Shown piece after piece: positions 1 to 10,087 of a stretch of 64,000 bases of DNA. Location: assembly GCF_009805705.1 (NCBI RefSeq), contig NZ_VSMB01000007.1:124001-188000 (forward strand), read 5' to 3'. The translations under genes were made by a program, and so were the position numbers. Source of the stretch: Ruania rhizosphaerae. GTDB lineage: Bacteria > Actinomycetota > Actinomycetes > Actinomycetales > Beutenbergiaceae. Under the pieces are notes generated by a model. The model did no database searches. It was not told where the DNA came from and saw only the letters and a list, made by a program, of their open reading frames with translations. Each line of letters starts with the position of its first letter. Position 1 is the first letter of the stretch.

Positions 1-2157
1 GAGCCCGCCGAGCAGCGCGAGGACGAACCCGTGGAGCTGCCGGCTGACCGCTTCGCCGACCGGGAGCTGAGCTGGCTGCAGTTCAACGAGCGAGTGCTCG
101 AGCTCGCCGAGGACACGCGCCTCCCCCTGCTCGAGCGCGTGCGGTTCCTGGCGATCTTCGCCTCCAACCTGGACGAGTTCTTCATGGTGCGGGTGGCCGG
201 CCTCAAGCGCCGTATCGCCACGGGCATGGCCGTCCAGGCCGCATCCGGGTTGCTGCCCCGGCAGGTGCTGGACCTGATCTCGGCGAAGACGCACGAGCTC
301 ACCGATCGGCACGCGGCGGTGTTCTCCGACAAGGTGCAACCGGCGCTCGCGGCCGAGGGCATCACGCTCGTGCACTTCGACCACCTGCACGAGAGCGAGC
401 GGGACCGGCTGCACAAGTACTTCCGGAAGATGATCTTCCCGGTGCTCACCCCGCTGGCCGTGGACCCGGCGCACCCGTTCCCCTACATCTCCGGCCTCTC
501 GCTCAACCTCGCCGTCGTGGTGCGCAATCCCACCACCGGTAAGGAGAACTTCGCCCGGGTGAAGGTGCCGCCGCTGCTGCCGCGGTTCATCGCCGTGGAC
601 GCCCGCGGCCGTCCCCACCGCCCCGAGGATGCTCCCGACGACGACGGGTACCGTTCGTTCGTCCCGATCGAGGACGTCATCTCCTCCTTCCTCTACTACC
701 TGTTCCCGGGGATGGAAGTGGTCGAGCACCACGTGTTCCGGGTGACGCGCAACGAGGACCTGGAGGTCGAGGAGGACGACGCCGAGAACCTCCTGCAGGC
801 ACTGGAGAAGGAGCTGCTGCGGCGGCGGTTCGGTCCGCCCGTGCGGCTCGAGCTGGCGACCGGGTTCACCCCGCGGCTGCGCGAGATGCTGATCCGCGAG
901 CTCGACATCTCCGAGCCGGACGTGTACGAGCTGCCGATGCCGCTGGATCTGACCGGGCTCAACCTCGTGGCCGACCTCGACCGCCCCGAGCTGCATTATC
1001 CCAAGCACGTGGCCATCACCCCACGCGGGCTGGCCGAGGTGGAGAGCGCCACACCCACCGACATCTTCCAGGCGATCCGCGGCCGGGACATCCTGCTCCA
1101 TCACCCCTACGACTCGTTCTCCACGAGCGTGCAGCAGTTCGTCGCCCAGGCCGCGGCCGACCCGAAGGTGCTGGCGATCAAGCAGACCCTCTACCGCACC
1201 TCCGGCGACTCCCCGATCGTGGACTCCCTCATCGATGCCGCGGAGGCGGGCAAGCAGGTGCTCGCGATCGTGGAGATCAAGGCTCGCTTCGACGAGGAGG
1301 CGAACATCTCCTGGGCCCGCAAGCTTGAGCAGGCGGGTGTGCACGTGGTCTACGGGATCGTCGGGCTGAAGACGCACTGCAAGCTCTCCCTCGTGGTGCG
1401 CCAGGAGGCTGACGGTCTGCGTCGCTATTGCCACGTCGGCACGGGCAACTACCACCCCAAGACCGCGCGTCTGTACGAGGACCACGGGTTGCTCACCTGC
1501 AACCCGGAAGTGGGCCAGGACCTGACGCGGTTGTTCAACCAGCTCTCCGGCTACGCGCCGAAGAGCCGGTTCCACCGGCTGCTGGTGGCACCGCGGGGTA
1601 TCCGGCGCGGACTGGTCGAGCGCGTGGAGAAGGAGATCGCGAACGCGCGGGCGGGTAAGCCTGCCTGGGTGAAGTTCAAGGTCAACTCGGTGGTCGACGA
1701 GCAGACCATCGACGCCCTGTACCGGGCCTCCCAGGCCGGAGTGCCGGTCGATGTGGTGGTGCGTGGGATCTGCGCGATCAAGGCGGGGGTGCCGGGTTTG
1801 AGCGAGAACATCCGGGTGCGTTCCATCCTCGGCCGGTTCCTCGAGCATTCCCGCGTGTACGCCTTCGCGAACGGCGGTGAGCCGGAGGTGTTCTTCGGAT
1901 CGGCCGACCTGATGCACCGCAACCTCGATCGCCGGGTGGAGGTGCTCGTGCGGGTGACCGACCACGATCAGATCGCCGACCTGGTGGGGCTGATCGACAC
2001 CTCGGTGGCCGATACGACCACGTCCTGGCACCTGAGCACGGCCGAGGACGGTGAACCGGTCTGGACCAGGCACCACCTCGGTGAGGACGGCCGCCCCCTG
2101 ACGGATCTGCAGGAACACCTCATGTCCGTCCATCGCCGGCGCAGCGCGGACAGCTGA
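1..2157 (+). CDS. ppk1: Polyphosphate kinase 1 (5' end outside window)
   Basis: This enzyme reversibly polymerises the gamma-phosphate of ATP into polyphosphate in the cytoplasm. The reading frame is open to the left edge with no stop, and the first in-window start (GTG at 31) would remove acidic residues that precede the conserved [19 protein letters not shown] block, so the real start is probably upstream. Family motifs are clear: [12 protein letters not shown] near the N terminus, [13 protein letters not shown], and the catalytic histidine block [19 protein letters not shown], followed by the PLD-like C-terminal region with [16 protein letters not shown]. Three bases separate it from the Nudix/phosphatase gene, so the two are probably co-transcribed. 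The pst genes lie just downstream, giving a phosphate-themed block. Confidence 0.96.
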   Translation, partial: EPAEQREDEPVELPADRFADRELSWLQFNERVLELAEDTRLPLLERVRFLAIFASNLDEFFMVRVAGLKRRIATGMAVQAASGLLPRQVLDLISAKTHELTDRHAAVFSDKVQPALAAEGITLVHFDHLHESERDRLHKYFRKMIFPVLTPLAVDPAHPFPYISGLSLNLAVVVRNPTTGKENFARVKVPPLLPRFIAVDARGRPHRPEDAPDDDGYRSFVPIEDVISSFLYYLFPGMEVVEHHVFRVTRNEDLEVEEDDAENLLQALEKELLRRRFGPPVRLELATGFTPRLREMLIRELDISEPDVYELPMPLDLTGLNLVADLDRPELHYPKHVAITPRGLAEVESATPTDIFQAIRGRDILLHHPYDSFSTSVQQFVAQAAADPKVLAIKQTLYRTSGDSPIVDSLIDAAEAGKQVLAIVEIKARFDEEANISWARKLEQAGVHVVYGIVGLKTHCKLSLVVRQEADGLRRYCHVGTGNYHPKTARLYEDHGLLTCNPEVGQDLTRLFNQLSGYAPKSRFHRLLVAPRGIRRGLVERVEKEIANARAGKPAWVKFKVNSVVDEQTIDALYRASQAGVPVDVVVRGICAIKAGVPGLSENIRVRSILGRFLEHSRVYAFANGGEPEVFFGSADLMHRNLDRRVEVLVRVTDHDQIADLVGLIDTSVADTTTSWHLSTAEDGEPVWTRHHLGEDGRPLTDLQEHLMSVHRRRSADS

Positions 2158-2160
2158 CTC

Positions 2161-3138
2161 GTGGGTTCTGACCGCGTGCACGCGGCCGGGGCGCTGGTCT
2201 GGCGTGTGGTGGGCCGCCGTCTCGAAGTGCTGCTGATCCACCGCCCCCGCTACGACGACTGGTCCTGGCCGAAGGGCAAACTCGACTCCGCGATGGAGAG
2301 CCTTCCGATGTGCGCCGTGCGGGAGGTGCAGGAGGAGACCGGGATCCCGGTGGTGCTGGGTCTGCCCTTGCCGACGGTGAGCTACCGGCTCGCGAGCGGT
2401 CAGCAGAAGGTGTGCCACTACTGGGCTGCGACCCCGGCCGATGTCGACGGTGTGGACGTGGCGGCGCTCAATGCTCGCCAGAAGATCAAGCTCGCGCCCA
2501 AACATGAGGTGGACGAGGCTCGATGGGTGGAGGCGCGCAAGGCGCGCAAGATGCTCACCCGGGCCGACGACGTCGAACCGCTCGGTGCGCTGATCGACCT
2601 GTGGGACGACGGGCTGCTGCGCACGTGGACCCTGATCGTGGTGCGCCACGGACGTGCCAGGAAGCGTTCGGCCTGGCCGGGCGGCGAGGAGACCCGCCCA
2701 CTGACGCCGGTGGGGCAAGGGCAGGCGAGGGCGCTCGTGCCCGTGCTCGCCGCCTACGGGGTGCACGAGGTGATCTCCTCACCGTGGCTGCGGTGCCGGG
2801 CCACCATGACCCCCTACTCCGACGCCTGCGACACGGCGATCATGTCCGCACCGCAACTGACCGAGGCGGCCGTCAAGGACCGGCCCGCCGGCGCGCGGTC
2901 CCTCGTCAGCGATCTGCTCGGCAGCCCGCGGGAGGCCACCGTGGTGTGCACCCACCGCCCGGTGCTGCCGTTCGTGCTGGAAGCCGTCCAGGCGCGCAGT
3001 CCGCACCGGGTGAGCAAGCGGCTGCCGCAGGCGAACCCATACCTGCGCACCGGCGAGATGCTGGTGGTGCACATGGCCCGCCGGGAGCAGCGCCGCGCCC
3101 GGGTCGTGGCCGTCGAGACGTACCGCCCGCCCAGCTGA
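2161..3138 (+). CDS. Nudix hydrolase fused to a histidine phosphatase (MutT1-like)
   Basis: The protein has 325 residues in two parts. Residues 1-150 are a Nudix domain with REVQEETGI at its core. Residues 155-325 are a phosphoglycerate-mutase-type histidine phosphatase with the RHG motif (VVRHGRARKR) and a second histidine block (VCTHRPVLPF). This architecture matches mycobacterial MutT1, which hydrolyses 8-oxo-(d)GTP and diadenosine polyphosphates. Oddly, the Nudix box has six rather than five residues between its first Gly (GKLDSAM) and the following Glu. The GTG start lies four bases after the ppk1 stop, which supports an operon. The substrate is inferred from the family only. Confidence 0.88.
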   Translation: MGSDRVHAAGALVWRVVGRRLEVLLIHRPRYDDWSWPKGKLDSAMESLPMCAVREVQEETGIPVVLGLPLPTVSYRLASGQQKVCHYWAATPADVDGVDVAALNARQKIKLAPKHEVDEARWVEARKARKMLTRADDVEPLGALIDLWDDGLLRTWTLIVVRHGRARKRSAWPGGEETRPLTPVGQGQARALVPVLAAYGVHEVISSPWLRCRATMTPYSDACDTAIMSAPQLTEAAVKDRPAGARSLVSDLLGSPREATVVCTHRPVLPFVLEAVQARSPHRVSKRLPQANPYLRTGEMLVVHMARREQRRARVVAVETYRPPS

Positions 3139-3180
3139 CCGGCCCGCACTGTGGCCGGGATTACGACACTGTCGGCGGTC

Positions 3181-3202
3181 GTTCACCTGATGTTCACCTG
3201 AT
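3181..3202 (+). promoter_or_regulatory. PHO box upstream of pstS
   Basis: Two perfect 11-bp direct repeats of GTTCACCTGAT lie end to end, 100 bp before the pstS GTG. Actinobacterial PhoP binds tandem 11-bp units starting GTTCAYY, so this is a very good match. A TAGCGT hexamer at 3231-3236 could serve as the -10. The phoR/phoP genes are not in the window. Confidence 0.85.
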
Positions 3203-3302
3203 CCCGAACGTGCCGTCACCCGGGGTCCCTAGCGTCAGGTCTGGTTGCGCCGGTCTGTGCACCGGCCGCATCCCTCAGACCTCGACAAGAACGGGATTCA
3301 AC

Positions 3303-4451
3303 GTGAAGCTTGCAACTGGCCGCCGGATGGCCGGCATCACCGCGATCAGCGCACTCGCGCTTACGCTCGCTGCCTGCGGCAGCGACTCTTCCGCTGACGA
3401 CACCACCGACAGCGGCGACACCGGCAGCAGCGAAGAGACCGGCGGCGAGGACATGGGTGCCGAGCTGTCCGGCACCGTCGCCGGCTCGGGTGCCAGCTCC
3501 CAGGAGAACGCGGTGCAGGGCTGGCTGGCCGGGTTCATGGAGGCCAACCCGGGTGCCACGGTCACCTACGACCCCACCGGTTCGGGTACCGGCCGGGAGC
3601 AGTTCATCAACGGCACCGTGCAGTTCGCCGGTTCCGACGCCGCCCTGGACGGTGAGGAGCTCGCCGCCGCGCAGGAGCGTTGCGGTGGCACCGTGATCGA
3701 GGCCCCGCTGTACATCAGCCCGATCGCCGTGGTGTACAACATCCCGGACCTGAACGACACGAACATCAACCTCGGCCCGGACACCATCGCCGGCATCTTC
3801 GCCGGCGAGATCACCAACTGGAACGACCCGGCGATCGTCGAGGCCAACCCAGACATCGAGCTGCCCGACCTGGAGATCGTGCCGGTCAACCGCTCGGACG
3901 ACTCCGGCACCACCGAAAACTTCACCGAGTACCTCGCCGCCGCGGCGCCCGAGGTCTGGACCCACGAGCCGTCCGGCCTCTGGCCGGTCGAGGGCACCCA
4001 GTCCGGTGCGCAGACCTCCGGTGTGCTCGGTGTGGTCGAAGCAGCTGAGGGCACCATCGCCTACGTCGACGCCTCCCGCGTCGGTGAGCTGGGCAGTGTG
4101 GCCGTCGGTGTGGGCGATGAGTTCGTGCCGTTCTCCCCGGAGGCTGCCGCGAACGTCGTGGACGTCTCCCCGGCCGCGGCTGACGCTACGGACACGATCC
4201 TCACGATCGACCTGGCCCGCGACACCCAGGAGTCGGGCGCCTACCCGATCGTGCTGGTCTCCTACTCCCTCGCCTGCGGCACTTACGACAGCGAGGAGCA
4301 CGCCTCCCTCGTCCAGGGCTACCTGACCTACGTGGCCAGCGAAGAGGGCCAGAACCGCGCCGCCCAGCCGGACGTCGCCGGTTCGGCCCCGATCTCCGAC
4401 GGAATGCGTGAGCGCGTGAACGCGGCGCTCGAGACCATCTCCGCGGGCTGA
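3303..4451 (+). CDS. pstS: Phosphate ABC transporter substrate-binding lipoprotein PstS
   Basis: This is the extracellular phosphate-binding component of the high-affinity Pst system, 382 residues. It begins with a lipoprotein signal ending in LTLAAC, so the acylated Cys is about residue 23. A Ser/Asp/Gly-rich tether follows, then the phosphate-binding fold with GSGASSQEN, DPTGSGTGREQFING and NRSDDSGTTENF. I chose the GTG at 3303 because it places the signal peptide correctly; the longer frame upstream is just open GC-rich DNA. The gene is preceded by a PHO box and followed by a strong hairpin before pstC, so induction under phosphate limitation is expected. Confidence 0.95.
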   Translation: MKLATGRRMAGITAISALALTLAACGSDSSADDTTDSGDTGSSEETGGEDMGAELSGTVAGSGASSQENAVQGWLAGFMEANPGATVTYDPTGSGTGREQFINGTVQFAGSDAALDGEELAAAQERCGGTVIEAPLYISPIAVVYNIPDLNDTNINLGPDTIAGIFAGEITNWNDPAIVEANPDIELPDLEIVPVNRSDDSGTTENFTEYLAAAAPEVWTHEPSGLWPVEGTQSGAQTSGVLGVVEAAEGTIAYVDASRVGELGSVAVGVGDEFVPFSPEAAANVVDVSPAAADATDTILTIDLARDTQESGAYPIVLVSYSLACGTYDSEEHASLVQGYLTYVASEEGQNRAAQPDVAGSAPISDGMRERVNAALETISAG

Positions 4452-4471
4452 TCTAGCAGTACCCTGCATCG

Positions 4472-4510
4472 GGCGGGTCGGCGGTCCGGGATCGTGACCG
4501 CCGACCCGCC
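4472..4510 (+). terminator. Hairpin between pstS and pstC
   Basis: Perfect 15-bp arms (4472-4486 and 4496-4510, left arm GGCGGGTCGGCGGTC) enclose a 9-nt loop. There is no T-tract, and pstC begins 36 bp later with no separate PHO box. It is therefore more likely an attenuator or mRNA-stabilising element that lets pstS be made in excess over the permeases than a full terminator. Confidence 0.75.
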
Positions 4511-4546
4511 TGAGGCACGCTCCCCTACGTAGACGACGGAGGAACT

Positions 4547-5518
4547 GTGGCAACCACCACGCCCCCGCAGGATCAGAGCCGCCGTGGCACAGGTGAACGT
4601 GCGCCGGGGCGGCTCGGGAACGTCATCTTCAAGGGCATCTCCACCACCAGTGGTGTGATGATCCTGGTGACGCTGGCCGCCGTGGCGATCTTCCTGCTCT
4701 ACCGTGCCTGGCCGGCGCTGGTGGCCAATGCCGAGGAGTTCGCCGACGTCAGCTTCATCGAGGGCAACCTGTGGGAATGGGTGGCTCCGCTCCTGTTCGG
4801 CACCGTGCTCGCCGCGGTCATCGCCCTCGTGGTGGCGATGCCGTTGAGCATCGGGATCGCGCTGTTCATCTCGCACTACGCCCCTCGCCGGCTCGCCCAG
4901 CTGCTCGGCTACATCATCGACCTGCTCGCCGCGATCCCCTCGGTGATCTTCGGTCTGTGGGGCTTCCAGTGGCTGCGGCCTCTGGTCGAACCGTTGTTCG
5001 CCTGGTTGAGCTCGAACCTCGGTTTCATCCCGCTGTTCGCCGACTACACCTCCCCGGCGCGTAACATCACCACCGGTGGCCTGGTGCTGGCGATCATGAT
5101 CGTGCCGATCATCACCGCCACGATCCGTGAGGTCTTCCTGCAGACCCCGCGGCTGCACGAGGAGGCCTCGCTCGCGCTCGGTTCCACCCGCTGGGAGATG
5201 ATTCGCCAGGCCGTCCTGCCGTTCGGCCGCTCCGGCATCATCTCGGCCGCCATGCTCGGACTCGGCCGCGCACTCGGGGAGACCATGGCGATCCTGATCG
5301 TGCTCTCGCCCGGTTACGCGATCAACTTCTTCCTGCTGCAGGCGGGTCAGCACAACACGATCGCGGCGAATATCGCCCTGCACTTCCCGGAGTCCAGCGG
5401 CATCGCCGTCGATGCCCTGATCGCCTCCGGGCTCATCCTGTTCGCGGTGACCTTCGGGGTGAACATGCTCGCCCGCTGGATCATCAACCGTCGCGCCGAG
5501 TTCTCGGGAGCCAACTGA
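4547..5518 (+). CDS. pstC: Phosphate ABC transporter permease PstC
   Basis: This is an inner-membrane permease of the Pst importer, 323 residues with about six transmembrane segments. The binding-protein-dependent transport signature EEASLALGSTRWEMIRQAVLP contacts the ATPase. The GTG start has a GGAGGA ribosome site 4 nt upstream. It follows pstS after a hairpin, and its stop overlaps the pstA start (TGATG), so the two permeases are translationally coupled. Confidence 0.95.
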   Translation: MATTTPPQDQSRRGTGERAPGRLGNVIFKGISTTSGVMILVTLAAVAIFLLYRAWPALVANAEEFADVSFIEGNLWEWVAPLLFGTVLAAVIALVVAMPLSIGIALFISHYAPRRLAQLLGYIIDLLAAIPSVIFGLWGFQWLRPLVEPLFAWLSSNLGFIPLFADYTSPARNITTGGLVLAIMIVPIITATIREVFLQTPRLHEEASLALGSTRWEMIRQAVLPFGRSGIISAAMLGLGRALGETMAILIVLSPGYAINFFLLQAGQHNTIAANIALHFPESSGIAVDALIASGLILFAVTFGVNMLARWIINRRAEFSGAN

Positions 5519-6567
5519 TGTCCGTCGCAGCTCCTCCCGTCCCCACCCGCACCTACCGGCGGCTGCCCGCCTGGGCCCCTTACGCCGTCCTGGTGGCATC
5601 GCTGGCGGTCACCGCCGGCGTGCTGACCGCCCTCAACGGGTTCACGATCGCCTCGATGTTCTTCGTGAGTGCGATCGTCTACGCCGTGGCCATCACGGCA
5701 ACCTCGACCGCGGTCGAGGGGCGCCGCTGGGCCACCGACCGGCTCGCCACCACGTTGGTGACCTTCGCTTTTCTGCTCGCCGTCATCCCGCTCATCTCGC
5801 TGTTGTGGATCGTGATCGGTGACGGCGTCGAACGGTTCGGCCCGACATTCCTGACGACCGATATGGTGGGCATCTTCGGCTCCATGGTCGAAGGCGGTGT
5901 GGCCCACGCGATCGTCGGCACCGTCTACGTCACCGGGATTGCCGGCCTCATCTCCGTGCCGCTGGGGATCTTCACTGCGATCTACCTCGTGGAGTACGGC
6001 AGAGGTCCGATCAAACGAGGCATCACGCTGCTGGTCGACGTGATGACCGGTATCCCCTCGATCGTGGCGGGGCTGTTCGCCTACACGATGTTCCTGGTGA
6101 TCTTCGGCCCGGCATACAAGGCAGCCCTCATCGGTGGTATCGCCCTGGCGGTGCTGATGACTCCCTACGTCATCCGCAGCGTGGAGGAGATGCTGAAGCT
6201 GGTGCCGAACGAGCTCCGCGAGGCCTCGTATGCCCTCGGGGTGCCGAAATGGCTGACCATCGTCAAGGTGGTGCTACGCACCGCCGTCGCCGGCATCACC
6301 TCCGGCATCATGATCGCCACCGCCCGTGTGATCGGTGAGACGGCGCCGCTGCTGGTCACGGTCGGCACTATCCAAGCGATGAACTGGAATCCCTTCGACG
6401 GGCGCATCGAGACCCTGCCGGTCTACGTGTTCCGTCAGTATGCCCAGGGTGGACCGGCCGCCGATCGTGCCTGGGCGGCCGCACTCACGCTGCTGCTGAT
6501 CGTCATGCTGCTCAACCTCATCGGCCGCCTGGTGAGCAAGTTCTTCTCCCCGAAGGGTGGACGATGA
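5518..6567 (+). CDS. pstA: Phosphate ABC transporter permease PstA
   Basis: This is the second Pst permease, 349 residues. About 60 extra residues at the N terminus include two predicted membrane segments (YAVLVASLAVTAG and FVSAIVYAVAITA) ahead of the usual fold, as is common in actinobacterial PstA. The EAA-type loop reads REASYALGVPKWLTIVKVVL. The ATG overlaps the pstC stop. A 75-bp gap with a good ribosome site precedes pstB. Confidence 0.94.
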   Translation: MSVAAPPVPTRTYRRLPAWAPYAVLVASLAVTAGVLTALNGFTIASMFFVSAIVYAVAITATSTAVEGRRWATDRLATTLVTFAFLLAVIPLISLLWIVIGDGVERFGPTFLTTDMVGIFGSMVEGGVAHAIVGTVYVTGIAGLISVPLGIFTAIYLVEYGRGPIKRGITLLVDVMTGIPSIVAGLFAYTMFLVIFGPAYKAALIGGIALAVLMTPYVIRSVEEMLKLVPNELREASYALGVPKWLTIVKVVLRTAVAGITSGIMIATARVIGETAPLLVTVGTIQAMNWNPFDGRIETLPVYVFRQYAQGGPAADRAWAAALTLLLIVMLLNLIGRLVSKFFSPKGGR

Positions 6568-6642
6568 TCACGGACCAACCTGCCCCCTCGCCCTGCTGTT
6601 CCCGCCGCGTGACCACCGCGGCAACCCCCGGAAGGACTGCCC

Positions 6643-7422
<780 letters not shown>

Positions 7423-7530
7423 TCTGCCCAGGCTGAGGCAGCGCCCCTGGGTGGACGCCTTCTCCCATCGCCGGATCCTGGAGGGGGCTTCGGCGGTGGG
7501 ATGAGGAGTTCACCGGGGACGGGAATGACG

Positions 7531-7560
7531 AAGGGCCGCACGCGATCGCGTGCGGCCCTT
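7531..7560. terminator. Bidirectional terminator between pstB and the lipoprotein gene
   Basis: A perfect 30-bp palindrome with arms beginning AAGGGCCGCACGC is centred on GATC. Read on either strand it ends in a CCCTT-type arm. It lies 108 bp after pstB and 14 bp before the convergent gene's stop, the expected position for a shared terminator. Confidence 0.8.
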
Positions 7561-7573
7561 CGTGGTGGGTGGC

Positions 7574-8029
7574 TCAGATGCCTGAGCCCTCCCAGGACTC
7601 GGTGGCCATGGAGCCGTCATTCAGGTAGAGCACGCAGAGGATCTCGCGGTCGTTGGCGTCGTTCCAGCTCTCCTCGCTCGGTCCGATGAAGTTCACGTAC
7701 AGCGCGGACTCCTGGAAGTCGGTGCCGACAAACGGCTCGAACTCAGCGAGGCAGCCTTCCTCAGCAGCGGCCGAGATCCCGTCTCGCCCCGGGAAGTCGC
7801 CGTCGTCCATGTCGAACTTGTAGAAGAACTGCGCGTCGTGCTCCTCGGTGCAGTCAATCGGGTCGATCTCGGTAATCGACTGGCTGTTGAGGTCGTCGTA
7901 CATGATGCACTCGCCTACCTCGGCCGTGGCCACTGACCCACCCAGCAGGCTGCAGGCGCTCATCGAGGCGGTCAGACCGGCCACGCCGAGGACGGCGAGC
8001 GCGGAGCGGGTCAGGGTACGGGTGTTCAT
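7574..8029 (-). CDS. Septum-formation-family lipoprotein
   Basis: The predicted secreted lipoprotein has 151 residues. The N terminus is basic, then hydrophobic, ending SMSACSLLGG, so Cys would be lipidated at about residue 27. The mature part has VGECIMYDDL, IDCTEEHDAQ and a late Cys (ILCVLYL), a spacing typical of the actinobacterial 'septum formation' family (Septum_form), whose molecular role is not well defined. The ATG at 8029 has GGAGAG upstream. It converges with pstB and is followed upstream on the same strand by pit. Confidence 0.7.
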   Translation of the reverse strand: MNTRTLTRSALAVLGVAGLTASMSACSLLGGSVATAEVGECIMYDDLNSQSITEIDPIDCTEEHDAQFFYKFDMDDGDFPGRDGISAAAEEGCLAEFEPFVGTDFQESALYVNFIGPSEESWNDANDREILCVLYLNDGSMATESWEGSGI

Positions 8030-8154
8030 AGACTCTCCCAAGTCGTGACAGATCGGGGTGTGGCCCCGTGGTCTCGGACTTACCTTATGGGATCCGGAAG
8101 GTCGCGCGCCGCCCTCGTGACGGGTCGAACTCCCCATGGGCGCGGGTCTGTGAC

Positions 8155-9147
8155 TCAGGTGAACAGCGATAGCACCAGGTACATCCCCGCAGCCACCAGG
8201 CCCGCCCCGGGGATCGTCAGCACCCAGGCCATCACGATCCGGCGTGCGACGCCCCATCGCACCGCCGAGAGCCGCCGCGTCGCCCCTACGCCCGTAATCG
8301 CAGCCGTGATGGTGTGCGTGGTGGAGATCGGGGCGTGCAACACGAACGCCGTGGTGTAGAGCACACTCGCCGCGACCGATTCGGCGACGAACCCGCGGGC
8401 CGGGTCGAGCTCGATCACCCGGCGCCCCAGTGTCTTCATGATCCGCCACCCACCGGCATAGGTCCCGAGCGAGATGGCTGCCGCTGCGGCGAGCTTGACC
8501 CACAGGGGGATCTCCGAACCCGTCTGCAGCCCACCGGCCACGAGCGCGAGCACGATCACCCCCATCGTCTTCTGCGCGTCCTGCAACCCATGACCGAGTG
8601 CCATCGCTGCCGCCGAGATGGTCTGCAGCAGCCGGAACCGGCGCGTGGTGCGCCCCGGAGCCGCGTTGCGCACCACCCACAGGACCCCCACCACAACTAG
8701 ATAGGCGAGCACGAAACCCACCAGCGGGGAGGCGAACATCGGCAGCACCACACGCTCCCAGATGACGTTCCAGTGCACGGTGGCAGCCGAGGCCACCCCG
8801 GCCCCGGTCAGGCCGCCGATCAGCGCGTGCGAGGACGAGGACGGCAGCCCCAGCCACCAGGTGAGCAGGTTCCACGCGATCGCGCCCACGAGAGCCGAGA
8901 GCACCACCACCAGCCCGTAGTTGCCCAGCGGGGTGTCGATGATCCCGCTGCCGATCGTCTCGGCCACCCCGGTGCCCAGGAGTGCCCCCACGAAGTTCAT
9001 GACGGCGGCCAGCACCACCGCCACCCGCGGCGTCAGGGCACGGGTGGAGACGGAGGTGGCGATCGCATTGGCCGCGTCGTGGAACCCGTTGGTGTAGTCG
9101 AAGGTGAGGGCGATCGCCACCACGAGCAGGACGAGAGCGAGCTCCAC
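8155..9147 (-). CDS. pit: Low-affinity inorganic phosphate transporter (Pit family)
   Basis: This is a multi-spanning phosphate symporter of 330 residues. The PiT signature is present twice as an inverted pair: TNGFHDAANAIATSV near the N terminus and LGHGLQDAQKTMGVI in the middle. The GTG start directly abuts the stop of the upstream DUF47 gene, so the two are co-translated. At 330 residues it is the short bacterial form without a large central loop. Together with pstSCAB the cell carries both high- and low-affinity uptake. Confidence 0.92.
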   Translation of the reverse strand: MELALVLLVVAIALTFDYTNGFHDAANAIATSVSTRALTPRVAVVLAAVMNFVGALLGTGVAETIGSGIIDTPLGNYGLVVVLSALVGAIAWNLLTWWLGLPSSSSHALIGGLTGAGVASAATVHWNVIWERVVLPMFASPLVGFVLAYLVVVGVLWVVRNAAPGRTTRRFRLLQTISAAAMALGHGLQDAQKTMGVIVLALVAGGLQTGSEIPLWVKLAAAAAISLGTYAGGWRIMKTLGRRVIELDPARGFVAESVAASVLYTTAFVLHAPISTTHTITAAITGVGATRRLSAVRWGVARRIVMAWVLTIPGAGLVAAGMYLVLSLFT

Positions 9148-9789
9148 TCAGGATTCCTTCAGGTACAGCGCCTCGACCAGATGGGCGACCCGTTCGAACG
9201 CGTCTGCGGCCTGCTCGAGGGTGTCGATCACGCCCTTGAGCTTGATGAGCTCGATCACCGCAGCCGGGCTCTCCTGGTAGCGCGGGCTCTGGAACAGCAA
9301 CGCCAGCAGCTCCCGGTAGGCGCGGTCGGCCTCGTTCTCCAGCCGGTTGATCTCGATCCAGTACGAGCGCACATCTTCACCCATCGTGCGCAGCTTGGGC
9401 ATGACGGCGGCCGTCAGCTCCGCGGCCCGGTGCAGCACCGTGACTTGGGTCGAGATCCCGGGGGGCAGTTCGTGCAGCTGGTAGAGCACCACCAGGTCAC
9501 CGGCGGTCTCCATCGCGTCCATGCAGTCGTCCAGCGCGGAGGTCAGCTGGTAGATGTCGTCCCGGTCGAAGGGGGTGACGAAGGTCTGGTTCAGCCGGCG
9601 CAGCACCTCATGGGCGGCGTCGTCAGCCTCGTGCTCGGCCTCGCGCAGGCGCAGACCGAGACGCTCCCGGTCGGGGCCGTCGTCGCCGATGAGTTGAGCG
9701 AGCAGGTCTGCTCCGGGTGCGAGATGACCGGCCAGCACGGCCAGCAGGTCGAAGAACGCATCGTCGCGCGGGGTCAGGCGAAAGCGCAC
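9148..9789 (-). CDS. DUF47 family PhoU-like protein, Pit accessory
   Basis: The 213-residue helical protein has the PhoU-like DUF47 pattern, with DAFFDLLAVLAGHL at the start, EADDAAHEVLRRLNQTFVTPFDRDDIYQLTSALDD in two parts, and LENEADRAYRELLALLF. Members of this family sit beside Pit transporters and are thought to regulate them. I place the start at the GTG at 9789, which follows a GGGAG ribosome site; an upstream ATG would add an unconserved segment. No phoU is seen with pst, so this is the only PhoU-like protein in the window. Confidence 0.85.
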   Translation of the reverse strand: MRFRLTPRDDAFFDLLAVLAGHLAPGADLLAQLIGDDGPDRERLGLRLREAEHEADDAAHEVLRRLNQTFVTPFDRDDIYQLTSALDDCMDAMETAGDLVVLYQLHELPPGISTQVTVLHRAAELTAAVMPKLRTMGEDVRSYWIEINRLENEADRAYRELLALLFQSPRYQESPAAVIELIKLKGVIDTLEQAADAFERVAHLVEALYLKES

Positions 9790-10087
9790 CACGGCTCCCA
9801 GGGTAGAACCACGTGTGAATCGGGACGGACAACGCGACACAGGCTAGAGCATGCGTACCAGTCACTAGATCGGGCGGCGCACCAGGTTCACCGGAAGGAA
9901 TGGTGCTCCATGTGTGTGGAGGACGCCGGGCCGCCCAGCGCCTGACGGCGCGAAGGCCGCTCGTAGCGGCAGATGTTGGAGCCCGGGGCTAGTGCGACCC
10001 GGCGTCGCCATCCAGTTTCGCACATGCTCCGGACAGGATGCACACGCGATGCCTGCGCGGGATGCCTGCGCGAACGGGTGGTGGACG
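9790..10087. other. 298-bp intergenic region with clustered small hairpins
   Basis: No convincing gene is present. The segment 9938-10010 packs short inverted repeats: GCGCC/GGCGC (9938-9951), GCCGCT/AGCGGC (9956-9970) and CCGGG/CCCGG (9983-10002). It lies downstream of glnR and upstream of the DUF47-pit pair on the minus strand, so it may be a glnR terminator or a structured leader of the phosphate transporter operon. It matches no riboswitch class I can recognise. Confidence 0.4.

Noticed and set aside
2523-3302. Long upstream extension of the pstS reading frame
   Set aside because: It overlaps the Nudix/phosphatase gene and the PHO box and adds Arg/Gly-rich low-complexity sequence. The lipoprotein signal fixes the start at 3303.
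3216-4553. 445-codon open frame antisense to pstS
   Set aside because: It mirrors the third-position GC of pstS and has no recognisable fold.
9790-9812. Possible PHO box in front of the DUF47-pit genes
   Set aside because: Two TTC units 11 bp apart agree at only 7 of 11 positions and overlap the ribosome site. Far weaker than the pstS site.
9920-10020. tRNA or known riboswitch in the glnR-pit gap
   Set aside because: No T-loop GTTCGA, no cloverleaf and no conserved riboswitch core. Only short stems are present.
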